Source: Pelodera strongyloides (taxonomy: Eukaryota > Nematoda > Chromadorea > Rhabditida > Rhabditidae). From it: a DNA stretch of 64,000 nt. Below the pieces are notes generated by a model that was not told the origin of the DNA, did no database searches, and saw nothing but the letters and a program-made list of their open reading frames with translations. Shown here in pieces: positions 34,890 through 46,281 of the stretch. The translations under genes were made by a program, and so were the position numbers. The stretch's first letter is position 1. Each line of letters begins with the position of its first letter. The stretch spans positions 54,764 through 118,763 of the forward strand of contig JAANDG010000460.1 of the NCBI GenBank assembly GCA_036852015.1. The letters are read 5' to 3'.

Positions 34890-37800
34890 CTAAGCTTCAA
34901 ATTCTTCTGATCTTGTCATTACATAACGGAAGGAAGGACGTGTGGATCTGAAATTGAATTCATTCATTAAATCAAGTTGTTTTCTGCCAACGTAAAGGTA
35001 CACATTTTTTAGAAAACCCCCAACAACACGCCAGTCTATGGTTTCTACTTTCTACAGTGCTAAAACGAAAACCAATAACGAAACATGAATGTTGGTGGAA
35101 GTAAAGCGTCGCGTAACCTACAAAACAGAATCAAAACATCTCGCAAATCGAGTTCTAAATTATTAGTTTACGTTTGCTGACATGGTTCTAAACGCGCATA
35201 CCGCACAACGACAGTGTCCGTAAGTATTGAAACAATGACTATTGGAAATAAAATAACCTACTATACATAATAAACACACGGAATATTTTATCTACATATA
35301 TACACAGTTACAGAAACGTGGACCTGTTTAGGTATAGAAAGAAGAAAGATGCGCGGCTTTATCCTAAACTCTAAACTCAAAAAGAATCTATTTAACGCCA
35401 ACAACATCATCTTCAATCAACCACTGATTCTTATATAGCAGGCTTGAAACACGACGAAACACAAATTCCACATTCAAATACTTGTTTTCACGATAATTAC
35501 CCACAGAATCTCAACAAGATTACCAAATTAACATCCAGTATAGTGATCCACTTTTAGGCTCCAACTCCTCGTATTTACAGAAAAAGTCTATACACAAATC
35601 AACATAAAGCAAAAAAATGCAAATGCGAACCTCTTCACCAGAGACAGTCGGTCTAGCTTCCTCGCCAGTAAGACTTCTATGGCATTTCCCAGTTCGGACA
35701 AATTGCTGGCACCGGTAAGTCCGAACAGAGTATGTCGTGTCTGAAAGTGTACGCATTAAAACACGTGTGTCACGTGTGTCAGGTACACGTGTGCCTATAG
35801 ATACAAACGCTGGAGTCAATAGACATTGCCTAATCAAGGCTCAGAGAGCGACAAAAAAAATGAAACTATACTTCTGAATACAGCGCATAGCAGCATAGTA
35901 TAGCAGAACATGAAAACATCATGTATGACACCAATGGCAAGTGTGGACACTGAATTGTGGAAACAAAACAGACTCAAAGAAAGTGACAGGATGACACTAT
36001 TTTACATAACGGAAACGGAAAGAATCCAAAAAAAACTGCCAAAAAGACACCCCCACCTGATCTGTGCTTGCACAATTTACAATCTTCAAAATTGCTTTCG
36101 CCACGTATTGGATATACATCTCGCGCCGTCCAATAGCATTTTCCAAATGTTTCTTAGTGTCAGCCGAAATTGGTAGGCGTACGCGGCTATCTAGATGAAT
36201 GACGATAATCAATGTCACTTGCGCCCGGTAATTAATTAGAACATATATGCCTTTCGTTGGGAACACACAAAAAGTTAGGAAAGTCGCTACCTGAATTTGC
36301 CATAGTTTGACAAAAAAAACGCGCATATGTTGAGTTGACACATTATTTGACTGACCTTCTTTCACTCATTTGTCAATAAGTATACGTGATCAGTTAACTT
36401 TGGCTTGGCCCTAAGGACTGTTTGGTCGTAAGGATCCATTGCTGACATCCCTTACCTGACAATGCCTGTTTCGCAGTAGTACCGCTGCGTCTCGAGTCCC
36501 TCGAAGTCGACGGCTGGCAATCATCATCGGATTCAGATTGGCTGAACAATTCCAATGGGCCATCACAAAGGGACGAATCAAGCAAGACTCGTTTTCTATC
36601 GGCTAGCCTGGCAGAAGATGTAGAAGCACACACCATATTTTGAAGTGAAGCAGACGTTCTAAAGAAAGTGGTACAGAAATGGTGCACTAAGATGTTAGGC
36701 TAGAACTAAGCAAGCACCTAAGCATATAAATTTCGATTTCAGGGGTCAATCTGTGAAGGTGGTTCCTAATTTCTTATACAAACGCATCTGCGCATAGTTC
36801 CCTCAGGGTATAATTTCGATGCGTAACATGGGGCTAATAACGGTTGTAGTTGGAGATGGTAGAAAGCTGGTTTAAAACATGTGTGTTCACCACATTTCAT
36901 ATAAATTACATTGGTTTCCAGAGATGGACAGACCAACCCGGAGATCACTTTGCACATTGGTTTATGCCCGTTCACTAGATTCTACGCCTCATGTTTCCCC
37001 ATACATACCCATACATAGGCAATTGTAATTAATGCACAACTACTCATTTTTACTACGATTGCCGTACCTTCTAGACGCCTCTTGGATTCAGTGCGGATAA
37101 ACGAAATAGGAAAATTTACGTCCTTATTCTATTCTCGTAAACCAAAAGAGTCGAACTACACTAGGAACATTCCACGGTATCACTACGATGGTAACACCAC
37201 TAATGTAAACAGAAAGATAAAAGTTATGGATAAACACACCTATTCGTCCACTCAGCTGATTGTTCGCTTTCAAATTCTCCCTCAGATCCACTAAATTTCT
37301 CCGGTGAAATTGTAGTTCTGAAACATGACCGAATAAAGTGTTCGACTAGACCAACGACCAACATAAGATACTTGTAGTACTGTTTCACATGTGCTGATTC
37401 TACATTTCAAGGTAGACAAAATGGAGTGTGCGTGTGCTTTGGGAAAAGGAATAAACTAACTAAAATAATCAGGAAAAGGAAAACTAAACTACTAAACGGA
37501 GCCTCGTCCGCGGGAAAAGATTGCATGCAGTGAACAACTGGAGACATAGACATAGTGAAACAAGCCCGCCCTCTTTTCTGCGATTCCGTCCTTCCTCATG
37601 TCAAAAAGCCATCTCTTTCCCACGGACGCGATCCAAGATACATTACTATGTTTTCCATACGAAATGTGACCTAACAATTATAAAAAACATATATATCGTT
37701 AAAAGTGTTCAACTACCAGTACATAAAACACAACTTACCCTTTTCTCCCTATAACTGGTGATGCTGTTCGATCAAGTTCTCCCTCGGACTGGCTAAACTC

Positions 37801-39470
37801 CTCTGGCGCAGTTCGATTTCTGAAACAAACTTTTGTTCGGCTTTCAAACTTCCAAACAACACTTTTTATTTTTGGCATATAGTATAGTCAATGAAACATT
37901 TCACATACACAAAAATGAATTGACCATTGCTAACCCAAACGGATGAATTGCAAAACACTACCCCAATTGAATAATTGTATCCCATGCACTGAATGTCAAT
38001 ATCGCTACCCTACCAATGAACACGGTAAGTTACTTACACTAGCCCATCAAAAAGTGAAAGCATCTTGCACAGTCAGTTAGGGCATAAATCTCGTCGGGAA
38101 ATCCTAATATGTAATATTTCTGGTAGCGTAGCACGCCTAATTTGGCATGCTTAATATTCCAATTGCGACGATGGTATGGGTGATAGCTCAAAGCCCAAAC
38201 CCACCTTCCAAATTTATGCAACACGCTATTTGGAGGTGGTTTCGTCGGTCAGTTCGCCAACGGGATTACGGCCAGACAGTCAGGTCAGGAGGTCGCAATC
38301 TCATATGTTTAGCACTATAACTATACAATTCAACAAAGCTTATGAACATACCCCTGTCTCCCTACAACTGTAGATGCTGTTCGATCAAGTTCTCCCTCAG
38401 ACTGGCTAAACTCCTGTGGCGTAATTCGATTTCTGAAACAAACTCTTGCTTTATTTGTTTAAAAAAAAGTCATAAAGTCAACGAAACATCGCACTAACAA
38501 TTATCACTACCCTGGAACGGATGAATAACAAAATACTAGCCCAGCAACAACAAGAGAATATCACTATCAAATCAACGAATATATGATCAGCAGCCACACC
38601 AATCGAATACACTAATTGACTAAAACTGCCCCATCAGGTAGCATTTTGTCAAACGTGGTGCTAATGCTCAGTCTGTGGGGGTAGTACTATATCACTATTT
38701 AATTCTACCACCTACCCTTTTCTAGCTGGTGATGTTTCTTCAAGTCGATCCAGTTCTCCCTCGGACTGGCTAAACTCCTCTGGAGCAGTTCGAATTCTGA
38801 AACAAACATTCTCCATCGCAAACCAAAACAAGTAAGCAACAAGCAACAACTGTACATCAAAGTGGTGCAACTCCGCGCCATCGCCGAGCACCAAGGGTAC
38901 GCCGCCGCGAGGCAGCGCATTCTCTAGGGTGCTTGGCAGGGGCGCCCCATGTGCGCTTACGCTAGGTAGCGCACCTACAGCATCTTCTCGAAAATGTGCG
39001 ATGACCGGAACTGAAATGGAAACGCTTGCGCGCTCGCTTTTTGTGTGCGGGGTTTCATAACACCCATCCTCTACAACATAACACCCATCCTCCACAATGT
39101 AATTACATTTCATACTTATAAATAGCTACACAAATGTAGCTGCACCACACCATAGAACACACACAATATGCTTGAATTTAACAATAACCGGGAAGGGAAA
39201 TGTCAAAGTCAAAACTCACGGCGCGCATTCGGCTGTTGAATCCAACAATCGTCTCCTATGCGGTTGTTGCATCTCTCCTTCACCATCTGATTGGCTAAAC
39301 TCTTCGGGCGGAGCATCGTGGAATATTCGTGTTCTTCTAGAAGTCAGCCTCTCACACTCATTCTTGAATAGAGTTCTCCTTGAACTAATCAATATCCTTT
39401 TCCTTTCGCTCAGCTCATAATTATCCGATTGACGAGCCAGATCTTCTCCTTCAGACTGCGAGAAATCATC
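34890..39470 (-). CDS. 9-exon gene with tandemly duplicated FSQSEGE exons (358 aa)
   Basis: Exons 5' to 3': 39220-39470 (start uncertain; ATG at 39470), 38716-38796, 38352-38432, 37739-37819, 37240-37317, 36456-36658, 36057-36190, 35631-35740, 34890-34947 ending in TAG. All borders are GT-AG and phases join throughout. Exons 2-4 are each exactly 81 bp in phase 2-2 and encode variants of RTAPEEFSQSEGELDR. Exon 5 (78 bp) encodes a diverged copy (SPEKFSGSEGEFE). Exons 1 and 6 carry HDAPPEEFSQSDGEGE and LELFSQSESDDD. The C-terminal part (PISADTKKHLENAIGRREMY, LFGLTGASNLSELGNAIEVL) looks like a compact helical domain that I do not recognise. The Ser-Glu-rich repeats resemble acidic phosphorylation or docking motifs (inference). 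A frame-shifted motif-like sequence overlaps the start of exon 1, so the 5' end needs transcript data. Confidence 0.75.
37240..38796 (-). repeat. Tandem exon-intron duplication
   Basis: Four consecutive units, each a 78-81-bp exon with its TTTGTTTCAG-type acceptor and part of the intron. Exons 38352-38432 and 37739-37819 differ at only about nine of 81 positions. The exon at 37240-37317 is the oldest-looking copy. All copies are phase 2-2, so units can be gained or lost without frameshift. Confidence 0.85.
39060..39108. repeat. Short direct repeat, CATAACACCCATCC words
   Basis: CATAACACCCATCCTCTACAA and CATAACACCCATCCTCCACAA lie in tandem, about 22 bp apart, inside the first intron of the FSQSEGE gene. 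Confidence 0.8.
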
Positions 39471-39717
39471 GGTAAAACGACCACCTCAAAGAAAACATGT
39501 TATTATTCGGGGACACTGGTCGCAGTCGTTTTGAAAAACGGCGTTTCATATGTTTTGCATGAACCGCCACTACGCCTAATTAAATGATATACAGTATTAA
39601 AGGGAATGCCCCCTTGCACTGTTAAAACTCCTTTTCCTTAGCACCCATAATGACAATCCCAAAAAAAATTATTCGCAAAGACACGCAAATGCATGCGTGT
39701 ACGTACAGTTGTCCAGA

Positions 39718-39837
39718 GGGTATATTCACCACTCCGATTCCCTCGGAGAACTATTCCCTGGGGGCAGTAAATAACATTCTATGCACAGAAAAAGACAGGG
39801 AATTCCCTATGGGGAACTGAGTGGTGAATATGGCCTC
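39718..39837. mobile_element. Miniature inverted-repeat element, same family, copy 3
   Basis: TATATTCACCACTCCGATTC at the left and GTGGTGAATATGGCCTCAG at the right are inverted. The right arm matches the left arm of the 16960-17088 copy. The interior includes CCTCGGAG and CCTGGGGG words and is non-coding. Confidence 0.75.
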
Positions 39838-39931
39838 AGGAATGTCCAATCACTACTCACTACTTCATATTCACGAATTCACGGCGTATAGAGAATCGAT
39901 TTTTTTTTTGAGAAAAGAAAAAGAAGCTCAC

Positions 39932-40053
39932 CGATAGCGAACGTTTCGCGCATTGCAAAGCTCCACCTTCGCGTTCGAGTTGTTTCACCAGAACGCAACC
40001 GCAACTAGCGATTGCTAGTACAAACCAACAACCAATACACAGCAAGCGGAGCT
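39932..40053 (-). CDS. Candidate exon upstream of the FSQSEGE gene
   Basis: Acceptor GTATTTTTGCAG at 40054 and donor GTGAGC at 39931. Its only open frame reads LLCIGCWFVLAIASCGCVLV then KQLEREGGALQCAKRSL, a hydrophobic, signal-anchor-like run followed by a charged part. The frame ends in phase 0 and no orthodox acceptor at 39.46 kb receives it, so it may be a separate transcript or spurious. Confidence 0.25.
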
Positions 40054-42300
40054 CTGCAAAAATACAAATACTACTACTAAATCTTTATCAAGAAATTTTC
40101 GCACAAATTCAATAAGCACGATAAAGCAGCAAGACTAAACATTACACGAATATACAAGAGGGAAACAAGCAAGATTAAGATTCATGATTTTTTTGAGGAG
40201 TTGAACCATGTGCGAACGAAGTACCAAAGTTTGTTTACTAACAAGACCAGCATGTTATCTCGCTTCTCGATAAATCTTACTCTAACGCTTAGCCTACCAC
40301 TACCAGATGCGACATAAGATTATATCTTCACTATCCACGTAGAAAAAGGACGAGCTACTAAACAATAGGATATTTCAACAGATGCTTCAAGCTAATTTCA
40401 GTAGTCCGTGAAGGTCAATAATACCGTCAATACCAATAGTTGACAAGTTGATTAATAGAAAGAATCACAATGGCACAGCAAACCATAACAATTTTCAACA
40501 GGTTCGTCGTAGTCTCCAATTAAAAACACTCCATCGTTCCATCACAGTACATACAAAAAAAACAATACCGAAAGCGATCAACAATCAATAACAACAGAAA
40601 TATTTAGTTTTTTTTTTATTCAAAAACAAACAAACAAACGTATATACGTGTCCGAAGACAAAAGCAACGACACACGGCACAGAACAACCATCAAATGTTG
40701 TTATTGTCAGAGAATGAATGTGCCACATCAAGCGCAGGTGGGCCGACCATTGCTTGATGTTGTTGATGTCTACATTTCAACGTAGACATATTGGAGTGCC
40801 TTGCATACAAAAGTAAGAAATTAACTAACGTAACTGAGAAAAATGAGAACTAAACTACTAAACTGAATGTCTAACTAAAGATGATACTACCTAACGATGA
40901 ACTTCGCATAAATAGCGTTAAATAGGAAGATATAACTGGAGCACCTCACTAGCGGAGCCATTTCTACGTAACGTAACGACAAATAATAAAAAGAACTAAG
41001 AACTAAGGCATCCCATGAAAACAGGGTCACTGGGTCACAAACTGAAAAGTAACTGGAACTAGGTAAACTACTTAACTAAACTCAGGTAATCGTAAAAGGC
41101 CGCCTAGCGACAAGAAAACTAATTGAAAACAAGGTGAAGGCATCTAAACTAACTAAGAGCAACCGTAAAAGACTAAAAAAACTTAAAATAAAACTAATAG
41201 TTCCCAACCAACAAACCAACGAAAAATATTAACAATAAAAGGGTTGCCAGTTGCCATGCGTGTAAGAACTCAATTCAAAAACCTCATACCTCAATAACAA
41301 TCCCATACGTAAGAAAACAGAGTAACTAACAGAAAGACCAAAGACACAGATAACCGATAGAAGCAAATAAGAGAAACAACAAGGAACCTGAAACAACTAT
41401 CCAAGGCAAGGAATAGAACTCTAATCTCTAATCGAACGTAAATGTAACCACATAAACTGAAGAAGCATCTAACTAAATACTAATCATGCAATCTCGATAC
41501 CACGTTACCACGAGATAAAACAAAGAACGATAAATTGGCCTCGAACACGCGAAATCGTGAAAACCTCACGATTATAACAAAAAGAAACAACAGACTACTT
41601 CTTAGTCTAATTACTCAATTAAACGCAGTCTCAATTCTCACAAGAACAAAGTCCTTTCTAAATACTCTAAGGTATCATAACAAAGTAAACTTGAACAACT
41701 TGAACACGACCGATTGGCCTGGATCAAATAACTAAGAACCGAAACAACCGAAGTTTCTAAGGCAATCATAAGGCCAATGGCCAATACTTAAAAAACATAT
41801 CTACGTGTTCTATATTAGGTGTACTATACACTATACTCTGTGTAAGGTAGCGTAACTGAGAGATACTAATAAAGCTGGTAAAAAACTGAACTGGGTATAG
41901 TGGGTAAACTCAGTCTCTAATCTCTAGTCACTAAGGTGACATCATAAATAAATGGTAAAGACGGATACGGATACGGAAATAAACTGAGTATCGAGTATCG
42001 ACGAGTGCCAACTGACTGAATGGGCACATTTCTTCTGACTTCTGAGTTGACGCCGTGAGGACGGACCGACGGGGAAAGGGGATAACCACTAATATACGAC
42101 TAACTAATACCTATCCTATCCTATGACAGCTTGGTTGGGCGACTAAGGAAGGGACGCTAGGAATCCCGGATACACTAGCAAAGGGGGATAAAACTCACAG
42201 AATAAACAAAAAAAATATTTAACTAAGTAAGGGCCAATCAATAACATGGGAATGGGTTGCAAGATGCAAGTCAACAAACGGATGGGCTGTCATAGGCTAA
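40054..42300. other. A-rich low-complexity stretch
   Basis: Long plus-strand-purine/A-rich DNA dense in AACTAACTAA and AACTGAGAAA words. Bases 40764-40865 (CTACATTTCAACGTAGACATA through AACTAAACTACTAAAC) resemble 37402-37498 in the same orientation, so a small segment has been duplicated. No coding exon is supported. Confidence 0.55.
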
Positions 42301-45300
42301 ACGTGACCAAACGGAAAAACAAATACATGTAAAGTGTTCGTTTCTTAATGATTTAAAAAAAGGACTAATACTCTCTCTCTCTCCTCTTCTCAAACTCACG
42401 AAACTCTTGATGACCGGCTTTTAATTAAAGAGAATTTAGAATATAAAAACGATGGGAATCTGAACTCGAAAACCTTTCTGATTGTGTGTGTAAAGGTGGA
42501 AATATAATACCGAAGGTGCAATCTGTTAAATACCAAACTGGACAACATCATCAGTTGCCTTCAGGAAAACGAAACGGGCTCAGAATGCAATTAATAAACA
42601 TAAATACGGCACGAACAGAGCTATACGGTGTACGGTTACGGTATACAGATATCAATGACTGTGAAATACAAAGGCAAGATAAAGAAAGGTATAAGAAATT
42701 AAGAAAGAATGGAATGTTAGATAGGTACCTCGGAAATAACACGGCACTTGGCGGTACTGGTACTCTAGAAACAAATATATATGTAGATGAGTCATGCAGA
42801 AGATGAGAAGAAAGAAACATAAGAGAAAGAAGAGTCAAAACAGAGGTTAGACTGGGAATGCATGGTAAAGACTGAAGACAGGTTCAAGCGTGCAGCGTGA
42901 GATCTGACTGGCATCAAGATTAAAGGGAGGCACTGGAGGTAGCAACCAACAGGCACGTAATCAGCACATTGGCGCAAACGAAACCAGGGGCACATATTGA
43001 TTAGAACTTGGCAGCTTGGCACATAAAATATGAAAACTTTCTTCGCTCTCCATTGCAACTTTCTAAACGCGAACAGCGAACACGGGTAGGTCGGGTAGTG
43101 AGTGGTAGGTGGCATGCGTATATTAAAATTGGTAAAATTTCGGCACGGTATTGATAATGGGTCTGAGCGAACCAGCGAACATATGAAAGCAAACATCATA
43201 ACTTTTAGCGGTAACAAAAAATACAGCGCAAGCACAGTGCCGTGAATGTGCAAATGCGACTTGAACTGACACAAGACACAACCGGAATACCGGAACCAAA
43301 TAAAAACGGCCTAATCCTAAGCACTTCCCAGAGCGTGGTAATCGTAGGGTAGAATGATTGTGTGAAAAGCCAAGGCAAACTTCTCTAAATTCAGTAAAAA
43401 AAAAAGAGCAGATATTGTGGGTAAAGTGGTAAAGTAAAGCGTAAAGAGCGGGAATTCTTAACTAACACGTTGCATTGTTTGTAGTTATCATTGCGATATG
43501 CGAATGCGTTTTCAAGTGTTGTGTGTTGTGTAAGAGTGTATAAGATGATGTGCAGCAGACATCAGACATAATGCAGCGAAAAGTAAGGCGCGGTCGCGGG
43601 TTCAAGGAGAATGAGCAAGGGTCTACGGTCGCCATAAAGAAACTAATGGCAAACGAACAGGGATAGAATTAAAGGCGCTCGAAAGAATGAAAACCGCACA
43701 TTGAGTGGAGGCAAGCTCCTGGGTAGAAGGTAGAAGACGCGCACATCAAAGAGTAGTAAATACTTCATAAGGAGGGCTTTCCTTTGTTGGAAGTGGAAGT
43801 AAAGATAAAAGAGCGAGAGTCTTTATGAGTAATGGAACCAACGGTGGTGGCCGAAGCGCGGCACTATGCAGCTATCAGCTATCATGCATCATGCGGGTGC
43901 AGAGAGTTGCAATTTGAAATAATAAGGCGTAGCGCAGCAGACACCAGGCACAATCTCACAATACGACGTACGGCGACAACAAAAGGATATGCGATAATGC
44001 GATGCGCATGCTTGGGCCCTTGGGCGAAACAGCGAACTAAGCGAATTCAAGGAACCCCATTAATATAATACCAGGCCATAAAGGGAAATAGGCTACGCGA
44101 ACGGGCTGACATCATCAGCACAGACCAATGCACCAACGCGGTACATGATACAGGCGGAAAGATAAAACGTGACAGCATTGAAAATGCGAGCGAGTACGCG
44201 CAAACTAAGGCTGACTTGTACAACTCAAACGAAAGAGTGCGGCTGTAAAACATGCTCAGGCCCTCAGGCGAACATAGGGAAAGAACTCTAATTCAAATTC
44301 AAAATTCAACTAATTTGGTCTGATAACAGCGTGTATGGTTAGGGGTTGCCAGCAGAGCAGTTCTGCTTTATACGGAGAAAATTGAACGTGCACTTGATTT
44401 GAACGCATCCGAAAGTGCAATTATAACTTTCAAGCGAGTTTGGCTCACAATGCACACGAGACGGGACAATAAGCGGCCAACGACTACGCCAGGAAGTTGA
44501 ACGAGTTTTCATCACATCGGAATACAGCGCCGGGGCGACAAATAAACAATAAAAGGTAGGCAAAAGAGCCGTGTAAGTTCACATTCTTCCAAAGAAGATT
44601 TAAAGACCATAATTGGAATGTGCTGCGCACAGAAACAACATTCACATACGAGCGATGGCCCAAACCAATACCACTTTTAAACCGGACAAGTGAACGGAGA
44701 TAATGTAGCCACCATGGCTCAACCAGATAGGACAAGAGCCAAGGTTTTTAAAGCGGGCTTGAAAATCGCCCGAAATTGCGTATTCCACCGAATAAAGTAT
44801 TCATAGAATATTGATCGCTTGTTGAATTGGACGTAAAGCGCGCAAATATTCACAGTTACATTTGTTTAGCCGAAAAGAAAAGTTCTTTACGCTTAATAAA
44901 TGAGTGGACACAATTCCATCATTCGGCGCGGCGGTGTCGAAAAAAAAATAAAAATGAATTAAATGGATAATTGACTAGCCAACTGGCGCACTCCGAAAAT
45001 TCTGTACTGACTCGCGCGTTGAATTTCTCTTTTACGTCTCCGCACTCCACAAAAGGCACGCTCTTTAGGAACAACGCGGCTACGGTAGGTTTAGCACCGT
45101 ATAAAAATGGATTTGGCTCCGCTGATAAAACGAGCAATGTTGAAATGTCATTGTGCAATGATCAGATCTATATTGTGCTTGAACGAATTTAATTTGATTT
45201 AATCCGATGGGATTGAATTTGGTAACACAGGAAGTCGTCTGCTGTAGAGACGAAACGCATGGGGGCTGATAATAATTCTCCAACTCCAGTTCCGACAACA

Positions 45301-45461
45301 AGTAACCGGCGAAGGGACATCATGCAACAAAATGTACAGTAACTACAGGATTTTGCCCACTAACCTTCGCGCTAATCCTGTGTTTAACAAAGCGAACTTG
45401 GGGGTAATTTTACTAGATGATATGCGCGCTAATTACCTAATGATCCTAATTGAGGCTGGTC
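42301..45461. other. Stretch without a supported gene
   Basis: A plus-strand open frame at 42486-42806 and several minus frames exist, but their residue composition mirrors the local base composition and they lack splice structure. Nothing is called. Confidence 0.4.
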
Positions 45462-45876
45462 TAGCATTGGGTTGGCCAGAGTTTGATTTGGTACATCTAG
45501 TGTGTGGGAACCATTTTGGCACCACATACCAGATGTCCCCAATCGGACTCCTGGGCAAGCCTATGCTAGGCATAGGGACCTCCCACCAGCCAACGACAAA
45601 AGGGGGAGGTTTTCACCCAACCCAAGCCCAAGGGATTGTTGTATATGAGGTAGCAAACCACTACCGAATACACAACAACCCTAACCAAACTAACCTCCCC
45701 TTCCAGATCCTTGATGCTGTCCCGAGTTGGGACAGCAACTCCTTCCCAGGTCCGCTCCTTGGTCTGTACGACACCCGGCTGGGTACACCCTGGGTAGGGA
45801 GACCACTCCGGCTCCCCCCACCAGATGTACCCCAACCAGGCTTCCGAACACTTCCAATCCAATCCAGGCCATCGAG
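45462..45876 (+). repeat. Interspersed repeat, arm 2 of a long-range inverted pair
   Basis: Reverse-complement match to 18059-18482, 27 kb away. Contains GTCCCGAGTTGGGACAG, the counterpart of GTCCCAACTCGGGACAG. A 196-codon open frame crosses it, but the partner copy does not preserve that frame, so it is treated as non-coding repeat. Confidence 0.85.
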
Positions 45877-46106
45877 GGGGTCGTTCTTCCAGGGACAAAG
45901 TCAATGTGGCCATTCCTTATAAAACAAACCTACCCTTCACCAACCTGGTCCTTTGGATCGGTTCTCCTAGCTCCATATTCTGTCCCATCTGGTCATCTGG
46001 ATGTATGTAGTCGACTTCACGGGCGCCGTCAGGGCCTCTACGCAAATTCCGAGACACTATCCCAGAGGCCAACTGAAGTTCAGAAACTGTATATTTATTA
46101 AGGTAG

Positions 46107-46200
46107 CCCTAGTGGTCCAGTGGCTAGCGCGCCCGCAACTAGTATAGAAACGCACGCCACTAGCCTTCAATGATGAAATCCCGCGCAGTTTGGGCGGCGC
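46107..46200 (+). repeat. tRNA-like (SINE head?) sequence
   Basis: GCCCTAGTGGTCCAGTGGCTA followed by GCGCGCCCGC looks like the 5' half and A box of a tRNA. The downstream half has only a degenerate B-box-like GATGAAATCCC and no paired acceptor stem. It could be a SINE or tRNA relic. Confidence 0.35.
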
Positions 46201-46281
46201 ATACACACGTGATGCGCGAGGTAGTGCACGCGGCACCCTTTTTATTATTGTGGTGCGCCGCGAGCACCAGGCTGGCTGCAT

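Noticed and set aside
42486..42806. 106-codon plus open frame
   Set aside because: Composition follows the A-rich local sequence. No splice signals or motif support it, and an equally long frame lies on the other strand.
45332..45922. 196-codon plus-strand open frame
   Set aside because: Most of it lies in an interspersed repeat whose other copy at 18.06-18.48 kb does not keep the frame.
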